This document shows, piece after piece, positions 43,441-56,229 of a DNA stretch of 64,000 nucleotides. Position 1 is the stretch's first letter. Each line of letters opens with the position of its first letter. The notes below the pieces were generated by a model. That model was not told where the DNA came from. It worked only from the letters and a program-made list of their open reading frames with translations, and made no database searches. The stretch lies in assembly GCA_033961575.1 (NCBI GenBank), contig CM066737.1:61462771-61526770 (forward strand). The letters run 5' to 3'. Position numbers and translations under genes: made by a program. The DNA is from Aselliscus stoliczkanus (lineage: Eukaryota > Chordata > Mammalia > Chiroptera > Hipposideridae).

Positions 43441-44639
43441 GAAGATGCCAGAGACTCAGAGTATGGGTTCTTCTGCAGCTTCGGCTGACTTCTATGAATT
43501 GTTTTAAGTCTTGAGCAACAACCACAACTACAAACTTAAAAAAATATCAAGTTTACATAAGAATTACTAAACTATTTCATCTTTTATTATTGTTACTATA
43601 GTCCAAAAATGCTTGATGTGAGAGACTTGTAGGTGACATCCTAACAGAAGGATGCTCCTTGTCAAATTATTCCTGAGGAACATTAACAATTTGCCACTGA
43701 GAAACTTTGCTCATAAGAATTTATTCAGATAGCAATCTCTTCTTTGATTCAGAATGTTCTAAAAGACAAAAACCACTGCAGTTATGCATCAAGAATTCAT
43801 TGGTCTCTTAGATATACTTTAGGTACAAATTAGCCATGGGGAACTGCAGCATAGGCATGATTTCAACCTGTGCCCCATTACTGTAAATAGTTAACACATG
43901 AATTTCCCCATGTTTGAGTCAAATGGCAGGGAGAACAATTAGCATTTTTGAACTATATTGAAATATTTTCAAGTTTTTCTCACATAGTTTAAAGAGAAGC
44001 ATTTAGATTCCATAGTGAGGCATACATTCATTTTCTATTAATAACTATTACATTACTACATTACAATGTTTAATTGTAAGGGAAACTTACCATAACATTC
44101 AACAGTGGTTGTAATTAATAACTTATAATTTTTTTACTTTAAATATTTTTCTCCAAGAATCACAGAATCCTTGGAATGACTCTTATTATAACATTAGAAA
44201 TTAATGAATACTTTTGCATGGAATTAGACAGAGCAACACAACTCAAATTGGATTTAACAAACTTTCTTGAATGTTTACTTACAAACATTTGGCTGGGTGC
44301 TATTGGTATTCCAATATGAATGAAACACATTCCCTGCCCTGAAAAACATACTCGTGCTATTTAGACAGGAAAGCAAAATGTGCTCATAAGTGACTTCTTT
44401 ACTAAAAGTGCATTCTTGTACAAGCATCTGATTAACTTTCTTAAACAGAAATCTTTCTTAATACACTTCAAATGCTCCCATTTCACCTTATGGCAAAAAT
44501 CAATAATATTTTGCAAGACCCTTTATCTGACTGCTGCCTGCCTGTCCAGCCTTATTGTTTCCTTAAACTCTCTCTATTATCTCTGTAATCCAGTTATAAT
44601 AAGTTAATTGGTCCACATTTTTATTTTGTTCTGATTGTT
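43441..44639. other. Mostly unassigned
   Basis: An ancient 'ggctgggtgctattggtatt' repeat fragment near 44255-44345. Otherwise no feature is seen. Confidence 0.4.
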
Positions 44640-45900
44640 ATTTTTACACTAATTTTAATTAAACAAGTAATAAAGGACATGCTCTCTTAGTAAAATAATT
44701 AAAATATTACAAAAAAGACTAAAGACAATTTGAACAATATTCCAAATGCCCTGTCCTGTGTTCCAGTGGTAACTACTATTATCAGTTAGGTATGTGTCTT
44801 TCCAAATGTTTTTTTAACACTTACATACACAGTGTTGCTTTGTTTATGTTTTATTCCCAAGGGGATCATACTTTGCATGGGCATTGCAAATTACTTATTT
44901 CATTCAACAAATATTTTGGCAAAGTACCATATGAATTTATTATATAGCATTTCCATAGCATGAGTTAATTAACAGTTTTAATTTCCTCTTTATCTATATC
45001 CCTTTAAGCTGTTTATTTGAATTTTTATTCTTTTTTAAAAAAATTATATGCAACAACAGTTTGTCTATTTTCTTGGTTAATTTGTAAATTGTAAAATTCA
45101 AATCCTCTATATTCTTCCTTACTTTTTTAATGTACTTGATCTAGAAAATTAGTGAAGTATATTCAATTCTCACTATGATTGCAAATTTTTCCCTCAAATT
45201 CCATAAGTTTTTATTGATATATTTTGAAACTGTAAAATTAGGTAATAAAAGTACATGACATATATTTTGATGGATTATTCTTTCAATATGAAATATTCTC
45301 TCTGTGACCTTTTGATACTTTTTGCTTTGAGTTCTGTTTTTCTGATATTAATAATGCCACACCTGCATATTTTTATTAGTATTTAATATTATATTTTTCA
45401 TCTCTTATTCTCAAACTTCTTGTGTCTTATGTAAATAACACTTACTGAATTTTAAAGCCAATCTGAGAGAGTAATGTCTTTCTATTTACTGCAAACATTC
45501 ATATATTTAGTTTTATTCTCATTGTATAATAATTGTCTTTTCTACTCTCCATGCGTTTAGTTTTCTTAATTCATGTTTCTCCATAAATATTTTGAAATAT
45601 GCATGTGAATATATGTTTGAATTTATGATTATGTGTCACTCTTTGTATGTGTATTCTACTAATGGTTATCTTTAAATTTTAATACAAACATTAAAGCTAT
45701 GTTTTTTAAAGTATTCAATGATATTTATTTTCTGTCCCTCAACCCAAAACAAGAAATGTAACACACATTTACATGATTTTTATCTTCCTGCCTCCCCTTT
45801 CTCTCTTCCTTTTATAAAACGTGGAATTTCATTTCCAGTTTTGAATTTATTTTTTTTAATTATTTTACATTAGTAGTATTCAGTTTTAACAATTTTTATT
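44640..45900 (-). mobile_element. Old L1 ORF2 region, antisense and decayed
   Basis: 'ctgtgaccttttgatacttt', 'tctgatattaataatgccac' and 'tcaaacttcttgtgtcttat' are decayed complement sequence of an old L1. Confidence 0.55.
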
Positions 45901-45906
45901 AGTTTC

Positions 45907-46395
45907 TGTTGAGGAGGAAGAATAATTTTACCTCTGCCTTTCTGAGTTCTTGGCTGAGACTGCTGTAAGAAAAACCAGATTAACAAGTTAAAAACAAACA
46001 GAAGTTTATTAACACGTATACTTCACGTATACATGGGAGATACCAAGGGAGTAATGGGTACTCAAAGTGGCTTAGAATTGCAACTTATGCAGCATTTCCC
46101 ACAAAGAAAAATCAATTTGTGAAGAAATGACAAGACAATGAAAAGCAATTTTGGACTTCCAAGTTCAGAGATAAATGCTAGTTAGTAAAGTTTGTTATTC
46201 TCCAAGCTGTTAAGTTTTTTCTAGTAGTTATTTTTTGTCCTTCTTGGTAGACAGGGGATGATGGATACCTTTGTAAATTTATTTCCTGTTTTTAGGCAAA
46301 TAGGAGAGAGGTGGGTTTTTTTTGTATCTGGTTCTTCTTAATTGCCTTCAGCTCAAAATAATCCTTGTGCCAAAGTAATGTATTCAGGGATGGCA
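45907..46395 (-). mobile_element. Solo LTR of an endogenous retrovirus (same family, antisense)
   Basis: Complement of the copy at 40914: it begins TGTTGAGGAGGAAGAATAAT and ends near 'aataatccttgtgccaaagt'. No internal genes. Confidence 0.62.
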
Positions 46396-46601
46396 TGATC
46401 TGCGATCCTTCAGTTCTTTATTCATCATTGCTTCTTATATTTGATTTTTTATTTCAAATTCATTTTTCTTCTTGCTGTTATACATATCCTACTAAAATAT
46501 TTCCCAAACTTCAGCCATTTTTTATCATCGTCACAACTTCTGTATTTGAATACCACTAAAATTTTATTTCATTAATAATTTATTTAAATTAATTTACTTT
46601 T

Positions 46602-47109
46602 TTTAAAAGATTTTATTGGGCAGTTGGGGAGGGGAACAGTGTTGGGGAATTGGGGAAGGGGAACATTGTGTTTTTCTAGGACCTATCAGCTCCAAATCAA
46701 GTTGTTGTTCTTCAATCTTAGGTGTGGTGCGCACAAGCTCAGCTCCAAGTCCAGTTGCCACTTTCAATCTAGTTGCGGGGGGAAGCAGTGCGTATTCCAC
46801 CATCCCATGCAGGAGTCCAACCGGCAACCTGTTGCACACTGAGCCATCTGGTCACCTGTTGTCAGCTCATGGCTGCTCAGCTCAAGATGCAGTGTTCAAT
46901 CTTAGTTGTGTGTGTGGGGGGGCATAGCTCACCATCCCATGAGAGTCGAACCAGCAACCTTGTTGTTATTGTTAAGAACGGATGTTCTCACCAGTTCAGG
47001 GACAGCTTTGCTCGGGTGCAGTTCACTGGCCCATGTGAGAATTGAACTGGCACCACCCTGTTTCTCAGAGCTCTTGCTCTACCCAACTCACTAGTCACGG
47101 CCGGCCCTA
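46602..47109 (-). mobile_element. Dimeric/trimeric tRNA-related SINE, antisense
   Basis: Starts with the complement of the AATAAAATCTT tail ('aaagattttattgggcagtt') and ends 'tcacggccggccct'. Same class as 36032 but longer (about 508 bp). The target duplication ATTAATTTACTTTT lies at 46588-46601 and 47110-47123. Confidence 0.85.
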
Positions 47110-47123
47110 CATTAATTTACTTT

Positions 47124-48350
47124 TAACTCCTGTTTTCCGGAGTCAAAAGGATGGTCAGAATGCCTTTCTTGTATCTGCTGTTTCTACAGTGCTTTTAATT
47201 AAATAAAACCAATATGCTAAAGTGGTACATTTTGGGGTGACATGCTCAGAACTCCTTCACGGCTAAAAATTAAGGAAACATCAAAAGGATTTTGGTAATA
47301 TTAGTAAACTTGTAGTCTCCACTAACTTATTCTCTATTTCCCTGCAAAGTCCTTAAAACATCCTTAGTTTTCTTTTGAAATGCACATATGTAAAAAATAG
47401 ATGTCTCAGGAAGATTCACCAAAAAACAGAAAAACAAAACAAAGGCAGAATATTTGTGACTGTCATTTTGAAAACATTTGACCAAAGAAACTTAAACATA
47501 ACCTGGTGTCATAGCTATGAAATTGAAAGGATACCAGGGATGCCATGCTTTTTGTCATTATAAAGAAAAACTCAGGCGTATTTGATCAGTTATTTTTAGA
47601 AAAAGTGTTTTTCCTTTTCTCTAATTCTGTTCACAATATTCAAAGGATTATTCTACTCTTAGGCTCACCTGTAAGTATTTAAGGGAGTTGTTTATCAGAA
47701 TGCCACTTTGAATAGTACTTCCAGGAAAGTTGAAAGTGCATAAATTATAGAGTACTGTGGTTGCCCTTAAATTTCCAAGTTAGTTAGTGTTGCGTCACTG
47801 ATTTGGGGTGACATCTTTTCCTTCCAGAATACTTTTTAAAATGCAAACATAGAAACAAAAAACTCTCACTTCACAGAGAAAAAGAATTGTTTTGAAAGAC
47901 AGCCTTTGAATGCAACCTTATTCAAAAAGAAGCCTATTTAGAGAAAATGAAATCCAAAAATGTCAACACTTGCATTCTGCCTGAGAATACTCCTTCTTTT
48001 TGACAACAGCACTGATAAGCTAAGAGTATTTTTAAAAATAAACACACTTCACTTTATTTGGTTATAGAAAAGATAGTGGAAATGTAGTGGTGTCCCCACC
48101 TTTGTATTTTCATTAAAAAGCAGTACATTTCACAAATTTGATATGGGCAATTGCCTGAACGCACATTGCATATATTGGAAGAATCAACCTCATTTAAAAA
48201 AATAAGTCAGAAGGTGCATGTGTCTGTGTGAGCAAAATATTTGCTTAAACCTAAGAAAATTATTTCTTTGCTATAATATTGATCAATTTTTAATGTTGGA
48301 ATATAATGAAAAGTGTTCTCACATTACAGAATTGTTTTTGCTTTTTTGTT
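47124..48350. other. No recognised feature
   Basis: About 1.2 kb with no assignable repeat or gene. Possibly unique sequence. Confidence 0.45.
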
Positions 48351-48375
48351 TTAATAAATTATTATTATTATTATT

Positions 48376-48829
48376 GTTTAAAGATTTTATTGGGGAATTG
48401 GGGGAGGGAAACCCTGTTGGGGAATTGGGAAAGAGGAACAGACAAGTTGCTGTCCTTTTTTTCTTCAGACTAGGTGGAGAGGACATTGCTTCACTGTCCC
48501 ATGTTGCTATCTTCATTGTGCTCTTCTCGGGTGAAGCAGATTGGTCACCGGCCTCTGGAAGGCCACACACAGTGGCTCTTGGCAGCTCACACTGGCTGCC
48601 ACTCACTCAGGCTGGCTGCCGGCCACTCACTGTAGCCTATGGCAGCCCACTGCAGCAGGGGCTGCAGCTATGCCGTCCAGGGGACTCACAGTAGCCCAGC
48701 TCCAGGTGGAGCTGTTGTTCACCACCTCAGCTGTAGAGGGCAGTGTCACTGGCTCTCACATGTGGTATCTGAACCGGGGCCGCTGGCAACCCAAGCCAGC
48801 TCTTAACCAACGTGCCACTCAGCCAGCCC
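48376..48829 (-). mobile_element. Composite (long) SINE, antisense
   Basis: Starts 'aaagattttattggggaatt' and ends 'gtgccactcagccagccct'. Body as at 38756. It sits after an (ATT)n stretch; the flank TTAATA(A/G)A suggests a target duplication. Confidence 0.9.
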
Positions 48830-49072
48830 TTAATAGAATATTATTATAACTAATCTTTGATCTGAAAGAAAATAGTCTTCCTTGTTGGTAGCACTAAAGA
48901 TATTGAATGTATCAAAGATAAGTTTTTTTTTATAAAAGTTTAAATGAAAACATTGTGGATAAGAGTTCTTGTATTTCTACAGACTAGGAAAAGATAAGTG
49001 CCATTATCACTGTTAGTTAAATAAAGGTGATGTAGAAATTGCAAGGAGGATCTTATTCTGCCAGGGATTTCT
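48830..49072. other. No recognised feature
   Basis: Short interval; nothing assigned. Confidence 0.35.
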
Positions 49073-49085
49073 GGTGGCCACTTTT

Positions 49086-49193
49086 TTTTTTTTTTTTTTT
49101 AGGGCAGTGTCACTGGCCCTCATATGTGGGACCGAACCAGGGCCGCTGGCTTCCCAAGCCAGCGCTTAACCACAGCGCCACTCGGCCAGCCCT
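49086..49193 (-). mobile_element. Short tRNA-derived SINE
   Basis: Poly-T, then 'agggcagtgtcactggccct', ending 'ccactcggccagccc'. Target duplication GGTGGCCACTTTT / GGTGTCCACTTTT. Confidence 0.93.
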
Positions 49194-49207
49194 TGGTGTC
49201 CACTTTT

Positions 49208-50654
49208 AATAATACATGCAGTTTTGCTTCAGGGGTTTACACCAATAAGGTATAATGAGACAAAAATGGTTGTTTAAACTACTAAAGAAAAAAATGCATG
49301 TATTATTTAAACATCTTGTGTTCTGTAATTTTGCACACAATTCTCATAGAAAAGAGTGCTATCATTTGTTTTGCAAAAGAATGTAATCACAAGTAAAGAT
49401 TATGTTCCTAGGTGGATCCTAATGATGTAATTTTGATTACCATATATTTTTGTCTATGGAATTCATTTTCTTCTAAAACATTTTTGTCATACCTCAATTA
49501 AAACTCACCCTCACTGAATAAGCACTATAGATGGTCATATAAACCAAAATGGTTTCACATTAAGTGACTTACATATAAGTGCCATATATGTCTCTAAGTT
49601 GCCTGACAAATTTTTAATTTTACAATTTGAATACAGACTCTGTATTTTACATCTAACTGATAAGAGTAAAATGATTTGTTAGGAATTCATTCATCCTTCT
49701 ATGTTGTTCCACTTGTAATCTAATTTTTAAAAAAAACTAACATAATGATAACTGTGATTCAGCCTTGAATATGTCTTACAAATATACTCAGAAAAAGGGA
49801 AATACTTGTTTTTCTGTTTTTGGTTTTTAAAAATATTGGCATAGTACATTTTCTTCTCTTTTTCCTTGCTTGTTCTTTTGTGTTGCTAATTCTAAGGTCT
49901 AGCAAGCATTGCAGCATGGTTCAAAGGTCAGTACAGTTCCAAAAACTCAAACAAAATAATTCCAAAAACCCAAATATTTTGGGATAATGTGATGAAGATA
50001 AAGAAGGGCAGACATTAAGAAGGGTGCTTTTCTTTTTTCTTTTAATAATGTACTCATACAGGTACTAATCGATGTTAAAATCAGAAAAATGTGCACTTTG
50101 ACTACTTTGTCAAAGTTGGAAATCAGACTAGTTTTAAAACTAGGAAAAGTTGAGATAAAACTGAAAGACTGATGGGAAAAAAATCCAGACAACAAAATAA
50201 TTTTAGAGTTTAGTTACTTCAATGGTGAGCACATGGGGTTATGAGTCTAAAGGAAGATACAAAATCTGGAAATCAGGCCAGTATGGAAAGCACAGGATAA
50301 CTAAGCAAAGTACATTTGGCAGACAATGGCATTAAAAAAATCTTGTTTAGGTGTTTTAGAAGCACTTATAAGGCAACAAGTTCTTTGGCAGGAGAGAGGC
50401 ACTGGGGAACTCATATTCCATGCTAAACCCAATGGCTGTGAATACTGAGGTGCAAGGCACAAACTAAACCATCAAACTTAGAAGAAGACAAAAAGCAGGA
50501 TTCATGGGTCTAATTATATTCTTTTCTTTTCTAACCCAACCATCACCCTTACACACACGCACACACACACACACTCACAACAACCTCTGTAGTAGTCTGG
50601 AATCTGAGGTGTGGCAGATCCTGAAAGGGAGTGAGGCAAAAATAAGTAAGAGTC
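49208..50654. other. Unassigned, with (AC)n at 50549-50577
   Basis: About 1.4 kb with no recognisable feature except the microsatellite. Confidence 0.45.
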
Positions 50655-50671
50655 AAAAACTACCATAACTC

Positions 50672-51322
50672 AGTTTTGGAAATGTGATTGATAATGTTGT
50701 GAAGAGACTATTATGTTAATTGAAATAAGTCAGTTGGAGAAAGACAAATATCATATGATCTCACTTATATGTGGAATCTGAAAAACTGAATGAACGAGCA
50801 AAGTAAACAGAAACAGATTCATTCATATAGAGGAAAAACTGAAAATTGCTAGTTGCGAGGGGGGTGGGGATAAGGGAGAAGGGGAAGGGATTAGACAGCA
50901 TAAATAGGCAACAACAATATTGCCACAGGGATATGGAACACAGTTCGGGGAATATAATAATGTTGTAAAAATTTTGTGGCGTGTCGGATGGTCACATGTT
51001 TTGTTAGGGAGACTACTTCATGGATGGAGGAGAGGCTTGATCACTGCACTGTATACCTGAAGCTGATGTTGTATAATATTGTATGCCAACTGTAATTGAA
51101 TATATAGTCATGGGATGTGGAGTATACTGTCAAAGGGAGTCAAAGGAATTGTAATAGATATGTATGATATGGGTGGGGGAGTGGGGTGGTGAACTGGGGG
51201 AGGGTGTTGTCACTTTGAGAGGAAAAAAGTATAACTATTGTACTGTGTTGTACACCTGAAACTAATTTTTTTAAAAATGTTTATTTCACAATAAAAGAAT
51301 TAAAGAACAAAACAACAACAAT
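50672..51322 (+). mobile_element. 5'-truncated L1 derivative, copy C (junction-bearing)
   Basis: It starts inside module 1 ('gattgataatgttgtgaaga'), runs directly into 'ctattatgttaattgaaata' and the ORF2 terminal segment, then module 2 and the full tail, ending 'tttatttcacaataaaag'. It therefore carries the same module-1-to-ORF2-end junction as copies A and B. Probable target duplication: CAAAAACTACCATAAC at about 50654-50669 and a slightly changed copy after 51322. Confidence 0.85.
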
Positions 51323-51339
51323 AAAAACCTGCCATAATT

Positions 51340-53034
51340 ATTAGGTGTCTTACAGTATCTAATCATTATTTTTCCCAGATGGGGAACATGAGGCTCATAA
51401 AAATTACTGAATTCTCATCTTCTCCGATGCTGTTTCTTCCCATAATACAGAATTTTTTGGAGGACTAAATACAGGATAACAAGTGAAGGTCCCTCACTAT
51501 TTGCACTTGCTCCTTCCATAAAACCATCCATAATCTTCCTATCTAGAAGTATTGTAGGCTTTTAATATACATCCAGGGATGGTGAAAGGCATGTATATTA
51601 ATGATCACTTTTAGCCCCATTTATTTACTCTTCAATTGCATCACATTTTGGGAGGAACCATTTTCTCAAAGGAATAAGGTTTGTCTCACCTCTGAAGTGT
51701 TATAGCAGATAATGACTAAAAGAACGTAAGGCTCCATGCTAAGTTAACTCCCTCCTCTAAAGCAGAATGATTGAATGTGATAAAATTCAAATCTCTAAAT
51801 AGCATGGATTGTCAAGGTCATCTGTGATTAGTGGAACCTTAATTGTTAAACCTGTGTACCACGATATAATTTTTTTTTCACTGTGAAAACAACACTAATT
51901 TGCAGTATATATACCTTATGTCCAGAAGATCTCAAATGAATTAGAATTTTGGGTATTGTCATATTTGAAGACAAGCTTGTATTTTTCTCCACTCTTATTA
52001 TCTGGTGTTGGTAATCACTCTAAGATCAAGATGTAATATAACTGACACTGGGTTCTTCTCAAACAAAATGCAATCAATAATGATAAATTTATGTAGAGCC
52101 ATTTTTTCTCGAGAGAGCCAAAGAACTTTCCAATGGAAAAAAGGGGGCTGGTGTGCATGACAATATAAGGTATTTTGGCATCCCTGAAGTGTAACTTTGG
52201 CTGATATACAGGTGTCAGGACAACACATCTTTATGGTGTGCACTAATGGAAGGAACATGATGAATGCCCTTGAGCAAAGTGTAAGGAGGAGAGAAGAAAC
52301 ATAGCCCAGGGACAGATGGTGTTGATTTATTACTTTCAAATGTCAGAGGTTAAGTGTTTTCTGCATATTGAGTTAGAAGTAATGCAGAGGTAATGTGTGA
52401 GATTATTGTGTTGGGATTGATATTTTGATACTAAATTTGAATCAAAATCATCTCATCTCTTAAACAGGCTTATTGACAAAAGAGATGGCTGGATTTGAAA
52501 AGGCCTGATATCTTTTGGGATATGTTCAGGAAAACAATGCACTGCATCTGTAGCTCATGAATATATTTGAAATGAATACAGGGTTTTTGTTTCATTGTTT
52601 TCATTTTTTGTGACAATTAGAGGGTGATTCAAAGTGACATAACCAAAATTCAATGTAACCAAAGCAGCTTACTGTATTTTGGTTTGCCAATGAGATTAAA
52701 TCTAAAAGAGAACATTATGACTAAAAACATCTAAAAAGCACAGACATTTTCTTGGTTGTTGCTTTACTTATCAGCTTTGTGGTATGTGGATTTGACCTTA
52801 AAGAAAAAACTACTACAGGATTTTTTTTTACCTCTTCATTACTTTGATATAATTTATGATAATAAATGTTTTAAATTATTTAATAGGTTATTTAACTATG
52901 TTATGATTTTGAGGTTTCTAAATTAAAATAAGTTTGTGTAAATTGCTTGCTGACTGAATTTAAGATAGAAAAGAAGACTTAATTTCATGTAATCAGTACC
53001 CTAGTATCTGAGAAGGGTGTAGGATTCTGTACTT
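51340..53034. other. No recognised gene
   Basis: Possible MIR trace near 51380-51450 ('cagatggggaacatgaggct'). The rest is unassigned. A 113-codon minus-strand frame (52339-51998) has no recognised motif. Confidence 0.4.
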
Positions 53035-53059
53035 CACTATATTTGATCCCAATTTATTT

Positions 53060-53520
53060 TTATTTCATTGATTTTTTAAAGATTTTATTGGGGAATTGGG
53101 GGCAGGGAACAGCATTGGGGAACTGGGGAAGGGGAAAAAACAAGTTGCTGTCCTTCTTCAGTCTAGTTGTGGAGGACATTGCTTCACTGACCCATGTTGG
53201 TATCATCATTGTGCTCTTCTCAGGTGAGGCAGATCGATTCCTGGTCTCTGGACGGCAACTCACAGCAGTTCTTGACAGCTCCACACCGGCTGCCAGCCAC
53301 TCATGCTGGCTGCCGGCCATTCACTGCAGCCTATGGCAGCCCACTGCAGCATGGACTGCAACTATGCGTCTCGGGGACTCACAGCAGCCCAGCTCCAGGT
53401 AGAGTTGTTGTTCACCATCTTAGCTGTAGAGGGCAGTGTCACTTGCCCTCATATGTGGGATCTGAACTGGGGCCGCTGGCATCCCAAGCCAGCTCTTAAC
53501 CAATGAGCAACTCGGCTGGC
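53060..53520 (-). mobile_element. Composite (long) SINE, antisense
   Basis: Starts 'aaagattttattggggaatt' and ends 'gagcaactcggctggc'. Flanks ACTATATTTGATCCCAATTT and ACTATTTGATCACATTTT are an imperfect target duplication. Confidence 0.9.
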
Positions 53521-53974
53521 ACTATTTGATCACATTTTAAATTAAGCTTACTCATTTATGAACTCTGAACTGGTATGTGCACTGTTGGCAAAGATGTTAT
53601 TGCCTTTCAGTGATGTTATTATACTGTTTCACAAGCTGTACAGCTAAACATTCTAGAACTTGTGATTTTCATTTTATTATTCACTAAGACATTCTCATTG
53701 TTTACAGTTTTCAAAAGCTGGTGAAAAGGAAGACATGATCTACTGCATAAAAATATTAGATTGAGAAGACTAAAATTTATTTTCTGTTTCTCCTCTTGCC
53801 TCATTTCTCTAAGCTTCCTCACCTACAAAAATGTAATCATTAACACTTATTGTACATATATAAATATTGTGTGGAATGTTTACAGAGGACTTTATTTTTA
53901 ACATAAAATGAAATCTTTACCAATAAGTGAGTAGCTAATATATTTAGTTATGTAATACATTTGTGTAGCACTTT
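53521..53974. other. No recognised feature
   Basis: Unassigned. Confidence 0.35.
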
Positions 53975-54195
53975 AAAACCTTGATATATTGTTTGAATTT
54001 TTTTATAGATTGTTCTATGTAACAATCCTATAAGATAGTCAACGTTTATGTCATTGACTCAGTTTTTGTATATGATCTGAGTTTCAAAGGGAATAAGTAA
54101 TTGATTTATGGTAATTCAGCTAGAAAGTGGAGGAGACTAGATAATATGGGTCTTTGAAGACATGTGCTCACTATTCTATACCACACTGCTTCATC
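53975..54195 (-). mobile_element. MIR, antisense
   Basis: 'tgtaacaatcctataagata', 'tgatctgagtttcaaaggga' and 'ggtaattcagctagaaagtg' match the MIR complement. Confidence 0.65.
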
Positions 54196-54200
54196 TTATG

Positions 54201-54285
<85 letters not shown>
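54201..54285 (+). repeat. (TA)n-(CA)n compound microsatellite
   Basis: TA at 54201-54240 joins CA at 54241-54285 and abuts the mariner left end. Confidence 0.95.
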
Positions 54286-54288
<3 letters not shown>

Positions 54289-54762
54289 GGTGCCAAAAAA
54301 AATGCATACACATTTTAATGCTCCGTCAGGCGCAACTGATCTCACAGATTGTTTTGAATTTCTGTTGATTTTTATACTGAATTTATGTAATAAATATATA
54401 TTGTTTTACTTTGTGGCAAATTAAAATTTCATTCTGAATAAATAATAAGCATGCTTCCATGTTATTTTCATTCATTTTCAATTTAAATAAATAAATGTCA
54501 TACATAGATGCATTGCTCCTGAACTCATAACTTTTACATTGTGCCTGACAGAGGGTTAAGGAAGGAAAACTGTATTAAAATTGTAATACTCAATATACAC
54601 CAATAACAAAAGATGAATACAAGTCACATTTGACTCCTGCAATTACAAGAGGCGCTCAAAGTGGTTACCATCAGTGTCCAGACACTTCTGATTATGGCGA
54701 ACTACTGCTTGAGCAACATTGACTAAATTGTCCACTTGTATACGTTTTTCTGGCACCACCGG
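54284..54762 (-). mobile_element. Mariner-like element, non-autonomous
   Basis: Left end near AGAGGGTGCCAAAAAAAATG; right end is the complement of CCGGTGGTGCCAGAAAAACG followed by TA (54763-54764). Complementary sequence at 54570-54645 matches the left arm of the element at 38072. Length is about 479 bp. Confidence 0.82.
54647..54735 (-). pseudogene. Mariner-family transposase C-terminal tail
   Basis: The minus strand reads 'NLVNVAQAVVRHNQKCLD', then TDGNHFERLL and a stop. This resembles the extreme C-terminus of mariner-superfamily transposases, which often end in a similar 'C(I/L)xxxGxHFExL' motif. It is about 28 codons. The catalytic part is missing. Confidence 0.65.
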
Positions 54763-54764
54763 TA

Positions 54765-55104
54765 TATACACTATCATCACATTTCTACATTATGGGTAAT
54801 CACACATGTCTAGTGTGCTATTCATTAAAATAACAAAAATAATAACAGAATGTAATCTATGCAGACAATATAATATTTGTTGAGTTAAAACATTTGTTGA
54901 ATTGAAAAATAAATAACTTATAGGACATCTCTCTAGAAGTTTAATCAGGAGACTAATGGAAATATTTGTTGAACATCTACTAATGGCCAGGCCCTATAAA
55001 GAGTTTTACATGTGTTCACAGACTGTTTTTGCTCTGTCTAGCTACTTTGAAGAAATCCTAATTCATTTTAAAGATTAAAAAAGTTTTAGGTGATATGATA
55101 GTAT
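54765..55104. other. Unassigned, with ancient-repeat trace
   Basis: 'ggaaatatttgttgaacatc' near 54958 is an ancient-repeat trace. Otherwise nothing is seen. Confidence 0.35.
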
Positions 55105-55105
55105 G

Positions 55106-55156
<51 letters not shown>

Positions 55157-55164
55157 AGAAAGAA
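55105..55164 (+). repeat. (GAAA)n microsatellite
   Basis: About 13 GAAA units. Confidence 0.95.
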
Positions 55165-56187
55165 ATAGAATATCACCATCTGTTTTTTTTAACAGAGCCC
55201 CCAAAACAAACAATTAAAAACCTAAATTAAAAATACTTAGGATTTAATATTGTACCATAGAATGATGGGGGGAAGGCAAGAGAGCTGACCACAAAGCATG
55301 CCAGTCTAAGGGCTAACTATTGGGTGGGCAGAAAAGCAAAGATCATAGAACCTGCTTCAGGTTCACATGCTGTTGACTGGCCAACTAACACAGGAGCTTT
55401 GTGGATATGACTAACACAGAATCATATTTACCCAACAGAAATTTGATAAGGACTATTTAGGGTGCTCAACTCTAAAAGATAATATTGAAGGTGGCAGAAG
55501 AAGCTCATTTCTTGGAGATTTCTAAAGATATGCTACTTTTCTCTCTGGCCATATATTTCCACAGCAGTGTTTCTAACATTTTCTACCAGTAACTACCATA
55601 AGAGTTCTTATCACCTTCCCATCAATACCCTGTGTTTTTCCCTGAAAACTCCCCAACATTTCTGTCCATAAGTCTTATCACCACCTGACACACAACTAAC
55701 AAATCCAGCCAGGCTCCATCTTTTTTCAAATACATTGTAAATTAAATACTTCTTTTATTAACTTTAGTTGTCCTGATTTAACCACAATTATGGGACAGAA
55801 AATATTTGCATGTTTGCTCATCTAAACCAAGGAAAGCACAGGGTAATGACCACAAGAGGTTAAAAAATTACCAAATTAATTAATTGTACTTTCATGTACA
55901 GATTTATTTTCAAAGTTAATGATTTGTTTAATTAAAATCATTTCCTCTTAATTGAGTGGATATCTGGCATATTCAATAGGCCTAGCTCTCTAGTGAGAAA
56001 TGTAAGCTGCAAAAGAGAAAAGATTTATGGTTTTATATGCCCATAAAAGTAGTCCATATTTATTGTAGAAAATTTGAAAAATAATGAAATGTATAAAAAA
56101 CTAGTATAAAACTATCCATGATTTTATGACTCAGAGATAAGCATTGTTAGCATTTTTGTATAAATCGAATAAGCCCTTCTTTGAAAA

Positions 56188-56229
<42 letters not shown>

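Noticed and set aside
46603..47045. Frames of 78-103 codons on both strands
   Set aside because: Inside the dimeric SINE; no selection signature expected.
48218..48694. 158-codon open frame
   Set aside because: Most of it is the antisense composite SINE; equivalent frames occur in the copies at 53060 and 62624.
51998..52339. 113-codon minus-strand frame
   Set aside because: No recognised domain, splice context or homology signal by eye; frames of this length are expected by chance in 64 kb.
54162..54424. Plus-strand frames with IYIYIY and THTHTH runs
   Set aside because: Translation of a (TA)n(CA)n microsatellite.
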